NCBI RefSeq assembly: GCF_000166715.1
Contig: NZ_AEMI01000003.1
Location: 1-64,000, forward strand
DNA from: Leuconostoc gelidum subsp. gelidum KCTC 3527
GTDB taxonomy: Bacteria; Bacillota; Bacilli; Lactobacillales; Lactobacillaceae
DNA length: 64,000 nt
Direction: 5' to 3'
The position numbers were made by a program, and so were the translations under genes. The notes beneath the pieces are model-generated. The model searched no databases and was not told the DNA's origin. It worked only from the letters and a program-made list of their open reading frames with translations. Shown here piece after piece: positions 32,746 through 42,041 of this stretch. Numbering within the stretch: the stretch's first letter is position 1; each line of letters begins with the position of its first letter.

Positions 32746-33427
32746 TTTATCAGCGATTAGTAAAAGTTATCGTCAAGGTAATGATGATTATCAAGTGTTA
32801 CATGACATTAATTTGCGCATTCAAGCTGGTGAATTTGTGGCGATTATGGGGCCGTCTGGGTCAGGTAAATCAACTTTAATTAATATTATTGGGTTTTTGG
32901 ATCAACATTTTGATGGTGGTTATACATTTAATGATGTGGTTGTGAGTGAACTAAACCGTAAGCAACATGCGCAATTGCGTAATCAATCCGTCGGGTTTAT
33001 ATTTCAAAATTTCAAGCTCATTACAAATCAAAGTGTTGGTGAAAATGTTGGCTTACCTTTATTGTATGCCGGTATGAAGCGCCGAGATATTGTAGCGCGT
33101 GTGAATGAGGTCTTATCACAAGTGGGCTTACCTGGTAGTTATCATAAATTGCCAAAAAATCTTTCTGGTGGGCAACAGCAACGTGTGGCGATTGCTCGGT
33201 CGATTGTGACAAAACCAAAATTTTTAGTGGCAGATGAACCAACTGGTGCGTTGGATTCAGTTACTTCTGCAGAAATTATTGCGTTGTTTAAAGATTTGAA
33301 TGATAATGGCACAACGGTTATTATGGTTACCCATGATGAACATGTTGCACGTGAAACAAATCGATTGATTAAAATATTAGATGGCCAAATACAAAGTGAT
33401 GAGGAGGTGCAACATGCAAATACGTGA
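32738..33427 (+). CDS. ABC transporter ATPase, MacB/LolD type (YknY-like)
   Basis: The 229-residue ATPase has Walker A GPSGSGKSTL near 39-48, signature LSGGQQQRVAIAR and Walker B FLVADEPTGALD, the last typical of LolD/MacB ATPases. I use the ATG at 32738 (GGTGA eight bases before it). A parS-like site lies in its coding sequence near the H-loop. Confidence 0.93.
   Translation: MINLSAISKSYRQGNDDYQVLHDINLRIQAGEFVAIMGPSGSGKSTLINIIGFLDQHFDGGYTFNDVVVSELNRKQHAQLRNQSVGFIFQNFKLITNQSVGENVGLPLLYAGMKRRDIVARVNEVLSQVGLPGSYHKLPKNLSGGQQQRVAIARSIVTKPKFLVADEPTGALDSVTSAEIIALFKDLNDNGTTVIMVTHDEHVARETNRLIKILDGQIQSDEEVQHANT
33343..33358. promoter_or_regulatory. parS-like site inside the ABC ATPase gene
   Basis: TGTTGCACGTGAAACA fits the degenerate parS consensus TGTTNCACGTGAAACA. 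It encodes HVARET just after the H-loop histidine. Confidence 0.7.
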
Positions 33428-34595
33428 ACTATTTGTGAGTGCTTTTCGATCACTATTATCTAACAAACGTCGTAGTATATTGACTATGATTGGCATTATT
33501 ATTGGCATTGCTTCCGTGATCACTATTTTAGCACTGGGAGATGGCGCTCGTGTGGCGATGATGAAAAATTTGCAGGCTAGTAGCAGTGGTCAACAGTCGA
33601 CTGAAATTACTTTTGCGCCAAAAGATGAGAGCAAAGTGGCTGGTTTCAGCGATGATGATTTGAATCGCATACGTGAAAATAATAAAGTCAGTCATGTTAG
33701 TGTACAATCAGATGATCATGGCATTTTATCAACTGAAGGGTTAGTCAATGGTAAAACAATATCGCCAGTTGTTTATTTAAGTCAAAGTGCTAATAATGAT
33801 CATTTAATTTCAGGTCATGGTATTAGTAAAAGAGATAGCCTGGTTAGCAATCCAGTAGCCTTAGTGAGTCAATCCATGGCCAAAAGAGGGTATCAAAGTG
33901 CAAATAATGCGTTGAATGCTGGTATTGAATTAAATGGCACGACATATACAATTGTTGGTATCATTAGTAATGATGCCATGCGTGGGAGTTATAATAACTA
34001 TGATGTCGTTGTACCACGCCAAGTGTTTGAGGCGAACAATGCCAATATTTCGGCCAACACATTGAAATTAACATTTGCTGCTGGGGTGAATGTCTCTAAA
34101 GAAACCCAGAAAATTACGGATCAATTGAATAGTACGGGTTCACAACATAACGCTGGGAATTATCAATTTTATGATATGGCTGCCATGTTGAAGGGTGTTA
34201 GTGCCGTGATTAAGGGCATCACGTACTTCATTGTTGCTGTGGCAGGAATTTCGTTGTTTATTGCTGGTATTGGTGTGATGAACATGATGTATATTGCTGT
34301 GAGTGAGCGTACTCAAGAAATTGGTATTCGTATGGCAGTGGGTGCTTCTCAGCAACAAATTTTATGGCAATTTTTGATAGAGGCCGTGATGTTAACTTTG
34401 AGTGGTGGTATGATTGGTTATCTTGCTGGTTTAGGAATTGCCATGGGCGTTTCTGCTTTCTTACCATTTAAAGCTAGCGTGTCCATATCCACATTCTTAT
34501 TAGCATTTGGCACATCAACCATTGTTGGCTTAGTGTTTGGTATATTACCAGCTAAAACAGCAAGTAATAAGAATTTGATTGATATTTTGAGATAA
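33414..34595 (+). CDS. ABC permease, MacB/FtsX type (YknZ-like)
   Basis: The 393-residue protein has one N-terminal TM (about 21-43), a long extracytoplasmic MacB_PCD domain and three C-terminal TMs beginning about 265 with MNMMYIAVSERTQEIGIRMAVGAS. It begins at the ATG at 33414 (GGAGG six bases before) and overlaps the ATPase by 14 bases. The four-gene unit probably exports or protects against a peptide. Confidence 0.92.
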   Translation: MQIRELFVSAFRSLLSNKRRSILTMIGIIIGIASVITILALGDGARVAMMKNLQASSSGQQSTEITFAPKDESKVAGFSDDDLNRIRENNKVSHVSVQSDDHGILSTEGLVNGKTISPVVYLSQSANNDHLISGHGISKRDSLVSNPVALVSQSMAKRGYQSANNALNAGIELNGTTYTIVGIISNDAMRGSYNNYDVVVPRQVFEANNANISANTLKLTFAAGVNVSKETQKITDQLNSTGSQHNAGNYQFYDMAAMLKGVSAVIKGITYFIVAVAGISLFIAGIGVMNMMYIAVSERTQEIGIRMAVGASQQQILWQFLIEAVMLTLSGGMIGYLAGLGIAMGVSAFLPFKASVSISTFLLAFGTSTIVGLVFGILPAKTASNKNLIDILR

Positions 34596-34628
34596 CGGCA
34601 GGTTGGCACAAGATGCTTTCTTAATTTT

Positions 34629-34667
34629 AAAAACGCATAACTAGCAGATGCTAGTTATGCGTTTTTT
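34629..34667 (+). terminator. Terminator after the efflux operon
   Basis: AAAACGCATAACTAGCA pairs with TGCTAGTTATGCGTTTT and is followed by a T-run. Confidence 0.93.
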
Positions 34668-34761
34668 ATTGATACTATTAAATTAATTGCGAAACAAAAA
34701 CATCGTATTTATGATTGATTAATGGTATGGATTTTCTGTAAGCTTTTCTTATTTATTGCAG

Positions 34762-35160
34762 TTATTTTTTGGTTGCACTAATCGCGGCTTGATTTTGTTG
34801 ATAAAGAGCAATTGCTTGTTTTAAATGTTCTTTTTGGTCAGCTGTCATAGGATCATTTTCGTTTAAAAGTGTAACTGTTTTGGTATCCGAATGATATATT
34901 TTAACGATCCGTTCTTTACCATAGTAGGAAGTGAAATCCCCGCCACCACTGACATTATTGTTTCCTTCAGAAGCAATGTCAGCGGAAGATAAGTGCGATT
35001 CGTTATTTTTTGAGGTATCTGCGGATGAAGATCTTTGAGAAGGCAACATAGTTGTAGTAACAGGTTTTTTATTTCTCTGACTTTCGATTAGCAGAACAAC
35101 GACCAAAGCACACACAATTAGTAGAACAAGAAAATAAATAAGTTTTTTCGCCTTAATCAT
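34762..35160 (-). CDS. Membrane-anchored hypothetical protein
   Basis: The 132-residue protein has one N-terminal hydrophobic segment (about 8-26) followed by a Ser/Asn/Thr-rich extracytoplasmic part and a more ordered C-terminal half (GKERIVKIYHSDTKTVTLL near 80-98). Function is not recognised. A DUF-type surface or secreted protein is possible. It is 14 bp downstream of another unknown small gene on the same strand. Confidence 0.6.
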   Translation of the reverse strand: MIKAKKLIYFLVLLIVCALVVVLLIESQRNKKPVTTTMLPSQRSSSADTSKNNESHLSSADIASEGNNNVSGGGDFTSYYGKERIVKIYHSDTKTVTLLNENDPMTADQKEHLKQAIALYQQNQAAISATKK

Positions 35161-35174
35161 CGATTAATAGCCTC

Positions 35175-35432
35175 CTAATATAAGTTAGCAGCAGGATTAT
35201 ATGAGTAAAATGTTTTCATGGAATTGTAGTCGTAACCACTATTAAAATATTGTGATGAACCAGCAGACAGGTGGATTGCCTTGGCAGAATTGTATATCCA
35301 AGTTTGGCTTGCTTCTGATACGTTACCGACAATACTAGTGTTGAAATCTGAATAGAAAACGTATCTTGCAAACCGCCAGCCTATGCCTTTTATTTTCTCA
35401 GCACCGTCTGTTGTGCGGTTAATTCTTATCAT
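35175..35432 (-). CDS. Hypothetical protein, 85 residues
   Basis: The protein is rich in Ser, Tyr and Asn, with no membrane segment and no signal peptide. I do not recognise it. The ribosome site is weak. Its sequence (SQTWIYNSAKAIHLS, YDYNSMKTFYSYNP) could be the C-terminal end of a truncated larger protein. Only the tandem arrangement with the next gene supports that it is real. Confidence 0.4.
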   Translation of the reverse strand: MIRINRTTDGAEKIKGIGWRFARYVFYSDFNTSIVGNVSEASQTWIYNSAKAIHLSAGSSQYFNSGYDYNSMKTFYSYNPAANLY

Positions 35433-35463
35433 TTTTCATATTTTTATACGCACACGTTATACA

Positions 35464-35928
35464 TTAGAGTTGTTTTTGCATTTTTATGTCTGTTATGTTG
35501 AATCCGCTTTTTTGATAAACGTGAATAGCTCTACTGTTGCTACCAAAAACATGAAGTCCTAGTGAAGTAAATCCCATATTTTTTGCTTCATTTGAAACAA
35601 GTTCGAGCGTTTTTGAACCAAAACCGCTATTTTGATAAGTTTTATAAATTTCGAAGTCAAAGATAAACGCAGTTGATGCATTCTCATTATCAGTACCGAA
35701 CCAGATATAGCCGATTATTTCTGAATTTTTGAAAATAATTGAGTAGAAAAAATTGTCTGGCGTTGCAAGCCCATTTGGTAATAACCGATCATAAGTTAAT
35801 TGTGAATTTTTTTGGGCAGTTTCTGCTGTCCAAGTGCCAGCTGCGATCTTTTCTGTGGCGTATTCATTGACTGCAAAATCTATGTATTTTTGAAAATGAT
35901 TAGGAGACATTGGCATAATTTTTAACAT
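35464..35928 (-). CDS. GNAT family N-acetyltransferase
   Basis: The 154-residue protein has the acetyl-CoA loop YKTYQNSGFGSKTLELV near 91-107 and the C-terminal HVYQKSGFNI strand. The loop reads Q-N-S-G-F-G. It is close to full GNAT length. The substrate is unknown; it is a single gene. Confidence 0.85.
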   Translation of the reverse strand: MLKIMPMSPNHFQKYIDFAVNEYATEKIAAGTWTAETAQKNSQLTYDRLLPNGLATPDNFFYSIIFKNSEIIGYIWFGTDNENASTAFIFDFEIYKTYQNSGFGSKTLELVSNEAKNMGFTSLGLHVFGSNSRAIHVYQKSGFNITDIKMQKQL

Positions 35929-36051
35929 GAGTTTGTTCCTCTGAAAACAAGTTTTTCACTAAGTATAGCATACTGATTTGAAATATTATGACATGTCATG
36001 TGACCAATAGTCATCGATAGTATGCTTCATTGTAATTGGTATCAATCAAAA

Positions 36052-36981
36052 TTAAACATAGATCGAAATAACACGGGAACCATCTGGTTTGTATCCTTGT
36101 TTTTTTTCTTCCTGTCTTTTGATGTGGTGTACTAATTGTCTAGTTAAATCAGATGCCTTTTCCTTATAGCCTAATGTGGTATATATATTTATTGCTGTGC
36201 GAACGCGCTGTTCGCCTTTTTCAATGTGGCCTGCTTCAATGTCATACCAACCTTTATTAAACATTAATGTTATTTTTTCAGTTACATCTATATGATCTAT
36301 TAAGTATTTTTCCGCAATGCTTAATAATTGCTGAGCAGCTGAAAGATCTTCATATACAAGCGTCGAAAAGGATGTCCAAATGACATGCATCAATTGTGAT
36401 TGAACATTTAATAAGGACTGGTCATATAATCCGACACGCTTAATTGCAACTTTTGTTAACAAATATAAAATATCAGCAGGTAACATAAACGATATTAAAG
36501 TAAATATTTGTAATTCGTAAATTCCCCAAACCTCAACACCAAGCAAATAAGTCTGTACAGGCTTAACTATCACATATAACTGATCATTTGGCCATTGTTT
36601 AACCTCTTTGCTCAAGAGTAAAGTCAGTCCCTCAGCTAAAATCATTAAAAATGCGGGGGTGTTATCGTTTGGACGATTGCTTTGATCTTGTTTGATTATG
36701 TCATGGAATTCTTGTACTAATTCTTTAGTAATTGCTTGGTTATCGATTAAGTGAATGCGACGAATTAAATAGGGCGCTTGATTCTCCTGTAGCATGAATT
36801 CAAATTCAGCTTGGCTGACATGCATTTTTTCAAGCAGGTTAAAAAAACGTGAAACCGACATATCAGTTTGACTCTTTTCAAATTTTCCAATAAATGAAGC
36901 TGACGCGTTTTGATCAGCCAATGATGTCAAAGTTAAATTTTTAGATTTTCGTAATTGATAGAAGGTTTTCTCAAGTGTCAT
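36052..36981 (-). CDS. Rgg/GadR/MutR family transcriptional regulator
   Basis: The 309-residue protein has an N-terminal XRE helix-turn-helix (FYQLRKSKNLTLTSLADQNASASFIGKFEKSQTDMSVSRFFNLLEKM, 7-53) and a long C-terminal TPR-like helical domain, which in Rgg proteins binds a peptide pheromone. It is divergent from an MFS transporter gene 138 bp away, a likely target. No short peptide gene of SHP type is evident beside it. Confidence 0.9.
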   Translation of the reverse strand: MTLEKTFYQLRKSKNLTLTSLADQNASASFIGKFEKSQTDMSVSRFFNLLEKMHVSQAEFEFMLQENQAPYLIRRIHLIDNQAITKELVQEFHDIIKQDQSNRPNDNTPAFLMILAEGLTLLLSKEVKQWPNDQLYVIVKPVQTYLLGVEVWGIYELQIFTLISFMLPADILYLLTKVAIKRVGLYDQSLLNVQSQLMHVIWTSFSTLVYEDLSAAQQLLSIAEKYLIDHIDVTEKITLMFNKGWYDIEAGHIEKGEQRVRTAINIYTTLGYKEKASDLTRQLVHHIKRQEEKKQGYKPDGSRVISIYV

Positions 36982-37119
36982 AGAATACTCTTTTCAATTC
37001 GTCATATATGCCTGTTTTTGAGTGTTTCATAATTATATCACTTAAACTATCTTTATAGACTAAAAAAGAGGTAACGCAAATGATTGACGATATATTAGAT
37101 GAAAAAAAGGAGAATAGTG

Positions 37120-38364
37120 ATGCTACTATTGCGAACTAACAAGCTATTACGCAACTTAACACTTTCTCAATTTATCGAATTACTTGGGGCGGCATTTTTT
37201 AATATTGCGTTACTTGTTTATGCGTCACAAACAAGTAACGCCAAGCTGGCGACAACAGTTGTTGTCATCGCTAATACGTTACCGACTATTTTACAGATCG
37301 GATTAGGGTATATTGCTGATAAATCACATGACAAGTTGCGGTTAATGATTTTAACTCGACTTGTTCAAACCATACTGTATGGTACTTTGACGATATTATT
37401 TGAGTTAACAATGAATGACTGGTTACTATTTTCGTTTATTATTTTTATCAATGTCTCCAGTGATTTACTAAGTGGTATGACGTCATTGGCGGCGCTGCCT
37501 ATTATAAAGCATATTGTGCCGTCACAAGATTTACTCGCTGCGCGATCTGTGCAAGTTTCTGTTATGTCTTTGGTCAATGTTATTGGTCAGGTCATTGGCG
37601 TCACTTTTTTAACCTTTTTAAATAATAATTTTTTTTACTTCTCGTTATTCAATGCGGTATTGTTTTTAATGAGTGGTCTAGTTTTAATTATCTCTAAACG
37701 GCAATTCAATCAAAAACTGCAGGCTACTAGTCATATTAATCGGTCTTCTCAGGTACCGGAAGTTCGCTTTTGGGCATCTATGCAGATCAATAGGCGTATT
37801 ATTCAAGCCAATAAAAAATTGTTGCATATTTTATTTTTATTTACTTTGCTGAACTTATTGGTAGGATCTATTGACGGTCTCATCAGCTTAACATTACTAC
37901 AATACCCTGGAATTTATATCAAAAACTACGGTTTTTCATTATCAATTGTTAATACTGTATTAGCGCTTGGACTTGTTTCAGGATCTTTTTTCACTAACGA
38001 TTTTTTAAAAAAAATCCACTTGAATATGTTGACTATTATTTTACTCCTATTTTTAACGGCACTTGGTTTAAACATTGTTGTTTCTCCAAACATTTATGCG
38101 ATAATCATTAGTTTTTTTGGTATTGGTTATACACTTGGTAAAATTAGTCCACGTGTTAGTACATATGTCATGACTAGCGTTGCGGAAAAACAATTAGGAC
38201 AGATTGCAGGATTTATGAATACATTGGTAACGCTTAGTGTACCTATTGGGCAACTGATTTTTCTATCAATTGCAACTTCGATGTCTCTCAGTAACGCATG
38301 GATTAGTATGATTGTACTTGAAGTGTTATTAATACTTTATACACTGTCATATAAAGTGGGATAA
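37120..38364 (+). CDS. MFS transporter
   Basis: The 414-residue protein has about 12 membrane segments and the MFS loop motif YIADKSHDKLRL in place of the usual GxLADRxGRR. I start it at the ATG at 37120, since AAGGAGA stands six bases before it. It may be a drug or metabolite exporter; the adjacent Rgg gene suggests it is switched by a peptide or growth signal. Confidence 0.88.
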   Translation: MLLLRTNKLLRNLTLSQFIELLGAAFFNIALLVYASQTSNAKLATTVVVIANTLPTILQIGLGYIADKSHDKLRLMILTRLVQTILYGTLTILFELTMNDWLLFSFIIFINVSSDLLSGMTSLAALPIIKHIVPSQDLLAARSVQVSVMSLVNVIGQVIGVTFLTFLNNNFFYFSLFNAVLFLMSGLVLIISKRQFNQKLQATSHINRSSQVPEVRFWASMQINRRIIQANKKLLHILFLFTLLNLLVGSIDGLISLTLLQYPGIYIKNYGFSLSIVNTVLALGLVSGSFFTNDFLKKIHLNMLTIILLLFLTALGLNIVVSPNIYAIIISFFGIGYTLGKISPRVSTYVMTSVAEKQLGQIAGFMNTLVTLSVPIGQLIFLSIATSMSLSNAWISMIVLEVLLILYTLSYKVG

Positions 38365-38422
38365 AACATGAAGCGCTATCATGCCATATAAGTTTAGTTG
38401 TTAGTATAGTGATAATACAAGT

Positions 38423-38629
38423 ATGGTTGTACCCTATGTTTTAATCAAAGCATTTGTTCTTTCTACTGAAAGAGGTATGTCAGTTTTAGTATGGATAGGA
38501 ATATCTATTATTACTTGGGTGATACTACTGGTATTTCTGATTAATCAACGCTATAGTTACGCAAAAGTGGCCACTATAATTTTAACAACACTTATTTTCA
38601 GTCGTATTTTGGCGACTATAATGTTTTAA
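38423..38629 (+). CDS. Possible small membrane protein
   Basis: The 68-residue frame codes for two hydrophobic segments (about 22-40 and 48-66). No well-spaced ribosome site precedes either the ATG at 38423 or the internal ATG at 38477. It follows the MFS gene on the same strand. It may be real but unverified. Confidence 0.35.
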   Translation: MVVPYVLIKAFVLSTERGMSVLVWIGISIITWVILLVFLINQRYSYAKVATIILTTLIFSRILATIMF

Positions 38630-38697
38630 GCAGTTTGAAATCAAGATTTTAAATTTCAGCAGTGATATCAAGCGTTATTCCGGTCAATAATTCAACA

Positions 38698-38737
38698 TAA
38701 AAAGGATTGCAAGAAATAAATCTGCAATCCTTTTTTT
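38698..38737 (-). terminator. Terminator after the nucleoside hydrolase genes
   Basis: AAAGGATTGCA pairs with TGCAATCCTTT, with A- and T-runs on both sides. Confidence 0.88.
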
Positions 38738-38739
38738 AT

Positions 38740-39699
38740 TTAAGCTTTTAACACAGCAATCATAAAGTCCATAAAATCACGGACAAATCGTTTAGCGTTG
38801 ACGCTAACAGCAACATTTGTTGTTGTTGGTTCAAGCAACCGTTCGCGATCGCCTATTGTGCGGCCATAATCCTTTGTATCTTTATCGTAAGTGACGCGCA
38901 TATTCAGGGGAATTGTCACGACATAGCTCGGGTCAATTGCTACAGCAACTGCCAATGGATCATGCAAGGCGGCACCACGATGATCGATGTCTAACCGATC
39001 ATAGGCTTCAATATAGAAGTCCATGAGATCAGCATAAGCAGTACCAGCTTGTGTCCCTAATTCACGCCATTGTTGCGTATCTTTTTTGGTTAACAATGTA
39101 CGCAGAGTGACATCTAAGCCAACCATTGTTAAGTTGTCTTGTGTTGTGAAAACACGGTCTGCGGCCTCGGGATCTTGATTAATGTTTGCTTCAGTGAAGG
39201 GCGTCACATTACCAGGCACTGTTAATGCACCGCCCATTAATGTGGTATTACCAATCAAATGAGATATTTCAGGATCTATTTTCAAGGCTTTTGCCATGTT
39301 TGTCAAAGGACCAGTTGGGACATAAATCAATTCATCTTGATATTTATGCGCCATGTCGATTAAAAATTGAATGCCGCTTGTTTGTTCGATTTTGCGTGTT
39401 GCTGTTGCTAATGAGAGATTTCCCACGCCATGTTCACCATGGATGGCTTTTGATATAGGCATCACATCAAAATGATCAGTCGTAGATGAATGTGATTCTC
39501 CTAAATAGACCGGCACATCATTTTCACCCAGTAAATGTAATAAATTGAGGGTATTTTGTGCTGATGTTTCAACTAAAGTGTTACCATATGAGGCAATCAC
39601 ACCAATGAGATCAACCCGTGGGTCACATATCGCTAATGCTAATGCTAATGCATCATCAACACCAGTATCTAAATCTAAAATCATTTTTGTGGATGCCAT
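38740..39699 (-). CDS. Nucleoside hydrolase (IUNH family)
   Basis: The enzyme of about 319 residues cleaves ribonucleosides to ribose and base. The Ca-binding N-terminal motif is DLDTGVDDALAL (Thr in place of the usual Pro), VPTGPLTNMAKAL is the family core, and the C-terminal part holds RGAALHDPLAVA. I use the ATG at 39699 behind GGAG; six more residues are possible. It is third in an operon with another nucleoside hydrolase and NupC. Confidence 0.92.
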   Translation of the reverse strand: MASTKMILDLDTGVDDALALALAICDPRVDLIGVIASYGNTLVETSAQNTLNLLHLLGENDVPVYLGESHSSTTDHFDVMPISKAIHGEHGVGNLSLATATRKIEQTSGIQFLIDMAHKYQDELIYVPTGPLTNMAKALKIDPEISHLIGNTTLMGGALTVPGNVTPFTEANINQDPEAADRVFTTQDNLTMVGLDVTLRTLLTKKDTQQWRELGTQAGTAYADLMDFYIEAYDRLDIDHRGAALHDPLAVAVAIDPSYVVTIPLNMRVTYDKDTKDYGRTIGDRERLLEPTTTNVAVSVNAKRFVRDFMDFMIAVLKA

Positions 39700-39700
39700 C

Positions 39701-40633
39701 TTAAATTGCTCCTTCACAATACTGGTTCATCACTGGTATTTGTTCAATGAACCATTTTTCAAATGCTTGCGTATCAATGTTAATGGCAACTTTGGCATTT
39801 ATTTTGCCATTAGACCAGCGATTTTGTGTATCTGCAACTGTTGCACCAGCTGCTGGACCGTCAGTGATGACGTCAACCCAGTAATCTTTTGTGGTGTAAA
39901 ATTCTGGGTTGAGTAAGTAGCAAATAGTGTTGACATCGTGCATTGGTTTGCCACCTGGTTCGCTATCACCATATGCTGTCATCAATTTGTGAAGCATATT
40001 GCCTGCCTCCCCAATATTAGCAACGGCATCAATAGTGTCTAGAGATAATAATGCTTTTAATGTGACATCAAGACCGATCATGACAATTGGAATACCACTT
40101 TTAAAGACAATAGCAGCAGCATCAGGATCGGTAAAAATATTGAATTCTGCCACTGATGAGACATTACCACCAGATAATGAACCGCCCATCAAAACAAATT
40201 CTTTGATTTGACTGATTAATTCTGGATGATTTTGAATTAATAAGGCGATATTTGTATAAGAACCAGTAGCGACAATTGTCATTGGTTCAGGCGCTTCTGA
40301 CAATACTTTTGCCATGGCGCTGACAGCATCAGTGGGTAAAGCTTGTGTTGTAACGGTTGGGAATTCATAGCCAGGCATACCTGATGCACCATGAATATAT
40401 GAGGCATCAACAAATGCTTTTTTTAATGGTGCAGCAGCACCACGTGCTACAGGTACTTGTGTCTGTTTAAAAAATGTGGTGAGTTTTAAGAGATTAATTG
40501 TTGTTTTATCAACGGAAACATTACCAGCAACACTTGTCAGTAATTTAATATCAATTTCTGGGTTAGTCAGTGCAATTGATAACGCCACTGCGTCATCAAT
40601 ACCTGGGTCCATATCTAAAATAATAGGTGTCAT
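39701..40633 (-). CDS. Nucleoside hydrolase (IUNH family)
   Basis: The 310-residue enzyme starts MTPIILDMDPGIDDAVALSIAL with the canonical Asp cluster, and has IVATGSYTNIALLI and KPMHDVNTICYLL later. The ATG at 40633 has AAAGG seven bases before it; the ATG at 40639 is too close. It is paralogous to the adjacent enzyme and probably differs in base preference. It follows NupC by 29 bp. Confidence 0.93.
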   Translation of the reverse strand: MTPIILDMDPGIDDAVALSIALTNPEIDIKLLTSVAGNVSVDKTTINLLKLTTFFKQTQVPVARGAAAPLKKAFVDASYIHGASGMPGYEFPTVTTQALPTDAVSAMAKVLSEAPEPMTIVATGSYTNIALLIQNHPELISQIKEFVLMGGSLSGGNVSSVAEFNIFTDPDAAAIVFKSGIPIVMIGLDVTLKALLSLDTIDAVANIGEAGNMLHKLMTAYGDSEPGGKPMHDVNTICYLLNPEFYTTKDYWVDVITDGPAAGATVADTQNRWSNGKINAKVAINIDTQAFEKWFIEQIPVMNQYCEGAI

Positions 40634-40662
40634 GTTCATACCTTTCTAAATTGTAATATTGC

Positions 40663-41886
40663 TTACCACACGAATAATCCGGCAGTTGCTGCTGACAATA
40701 ATGAAACGAGAATACCTGACAATAACATGTATGGTACGCGTGAGCTAATGTAATCATTCTTTTCTTTATTAACCAATCCCTTGAAGGCACCAATAATCAT
40801 ACCAATTGTACCAAATTTGGCAAAACTTGTTAAGAAGACAGTTAAGACAATACGTGCATGTTCATTTGCAAAGAGACCTTTACCAGCCATGATTGACTTT
40901 GATACTTCACCCATAACGACGAATTCATTGGTTACTAACTTTGTACCCATGAATTGTGCGAGTTGGAAAGCATCGTGTACGTTGAAACCAAGCAACCAAG
41001 CAAATGGGAACATAATAACACCAAAGATATTTTCAAGTGTTAACCAGTGTAAGCCAGTTAAGCTAAATAGTTGGTTGATGAGGGCTGCTAATGAGACAAA
41101 GGCAATAACGGTTGCAGTGATGATTAAAATCAACTTACCAGCACCCAGAATTGAATCGCCTAAGAATGAGAAGAAGGGTTCTTTTTTAGCCCCTTTTTCA
41201 TTAATATTAACAATAATATCATCTTCGGGAGCCACTTTGTTAGGATTTAAAATTGAAGTAACGATAATGGCACCCAAGATGTTAAGTGGGATAGCTGTTA
41301 AAACATATTTGCCGGGAACCATTTGTGTATACGCACCGATAATGGCAGAGGTGACACAGCTCATTGACATCATAGCTAATGTGAAGTTACGGCTTGCCGA
41401 CATGTGATCTAGTTGTGATTTAGAAACAGCTAAAACTTCAGTGTTGCCAAGAAACATCATTTCAATAGAGAAAAATGCTTCAAATTTTGGTTGTCCAGTA
41501 ACAAATGTCAGTGCTTTACCAATCCACTTGATTAGCCAAGGTAAGATACCGACATAGGTTAAAATATCAAATAGTGGTACGACTAGTAAAATGGGTAACA
41601 AAGCTGATGTTACGAAATTAGGGCCACCATTATTTGATGTTAACCACTCAGGTAATGCAAAGGCAATACCTTGGGATGCGACAGAAACTAGCCAGTTAAA
41701 GCCATCAGCAGCACCTTGGACAGCAACTTGGCCGGCCTTGAACTGCGTGAAGAACCAAGCTAATGCCAATTCAATGGCTAGGACGATACCGACAGATCGC
41801 CATTGAATACTCTTCTTATCTCGGGAAAACAAAACAGCGATGGCAATGAAAACAAAAATACCAAGTACGTTAGCAAATAAAAACAT
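40663..41886 (-). CDS. nupC: Nucleoside transporter, NupC/CNT family
   Basis: The 407-residue protein has about ten hydrophobic segments and typical CNT sequences (GNTEVLAVSKSQLD, FNVHDAFQLAQFMGTKLVTNEFV). It imports nucleosides with protons or sodium. The start MFLFANVLG at 41886 follows AGAGG. Its substrates feed the two hydrolases behind it. The upstream region has an operator identical to that of rbsK plus a cre site. Confidence 0.93.
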   Translation of the reverse strand: MFLFANVLGIFVFIAIAVLFSRDKKSIQWRSVGIVLAIELALAWFFTQFKAGQVAVQGAADGFNWLVSVASQGIAFALPEWLTSNNGGPNFVTSALLPILLVVPLFDILTYVGILPWLIKWIGKALTFVTGQPKFEAFFSIEMMFLGNTEVLAVSKSQLDHMSASRNFTLAMMSMSCVTSAIIGAYTQMVPGKYVLTAIPLNILGAIIVTSILNPNKVAPEDDIIVNINEKGAKKEPFFSFLGDSILGAGKLILIITATVIAFVSLAALINQLFSLTGLHWLTLENIFGVIMFPFAWLLGFNVHDAFQLAQFMGTKLVTNEFVVMGEVSKSIMAGKGLFANEHARIVLTVFLTSFAKFGTIGMIIGAFKGLVNKEKNDYISSRVPYMLLSGILVSLLSAATAGLFVW

Positions 41887-41920
41887 AATTAATTCCTCTC
41901 TTGAACAGAAAATATAATGA

Positions 41921-41934
41921 GTAAAACGTTTAAC
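41921..41934. promoter_or_regulatory. LacI-type operator of the nupC operon
   Basis: GTAAAACGTTTAAC, a near palindrome around CG, is identical to the site before rbsK at 43119-43132. It lies downstream of a probable -10 box TACACT on the minus strand, where a repressor would block elongation or initiation. Confidence 0.8.
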
Positions 41935-41965
41935 CAAAAATAGTGTAACACACTTTATTTGAAAA

Positions 41966-41979
41966 TGGAAGCGCTTCCA
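41966..41979. promoter_or_regulatory. cre site (CcpA) of the nupC operon
   Basis: TGGAAGCGCTTCCA is a perfect palindrome fitting the cre consensus TGNAANCGNWNNCA. It overlaps the probable -35 region of the nupC promoter, so glucose repression is expected. Confidence 0.8.
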
Positions 41980-42041
41980 GATTAATTTTTAAGGTACAAT
42001 AGATATATTAAAGTATACCATTACGATAAGGGATAGAGTTT

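Noticed and set aside
39640-39665. GCTAAT triple repeat in a nucleoside hydrolase gene
   Set aside because: It encodes the normal alanine/leucine run after the DxDxGxDD motif; no sign of variation.
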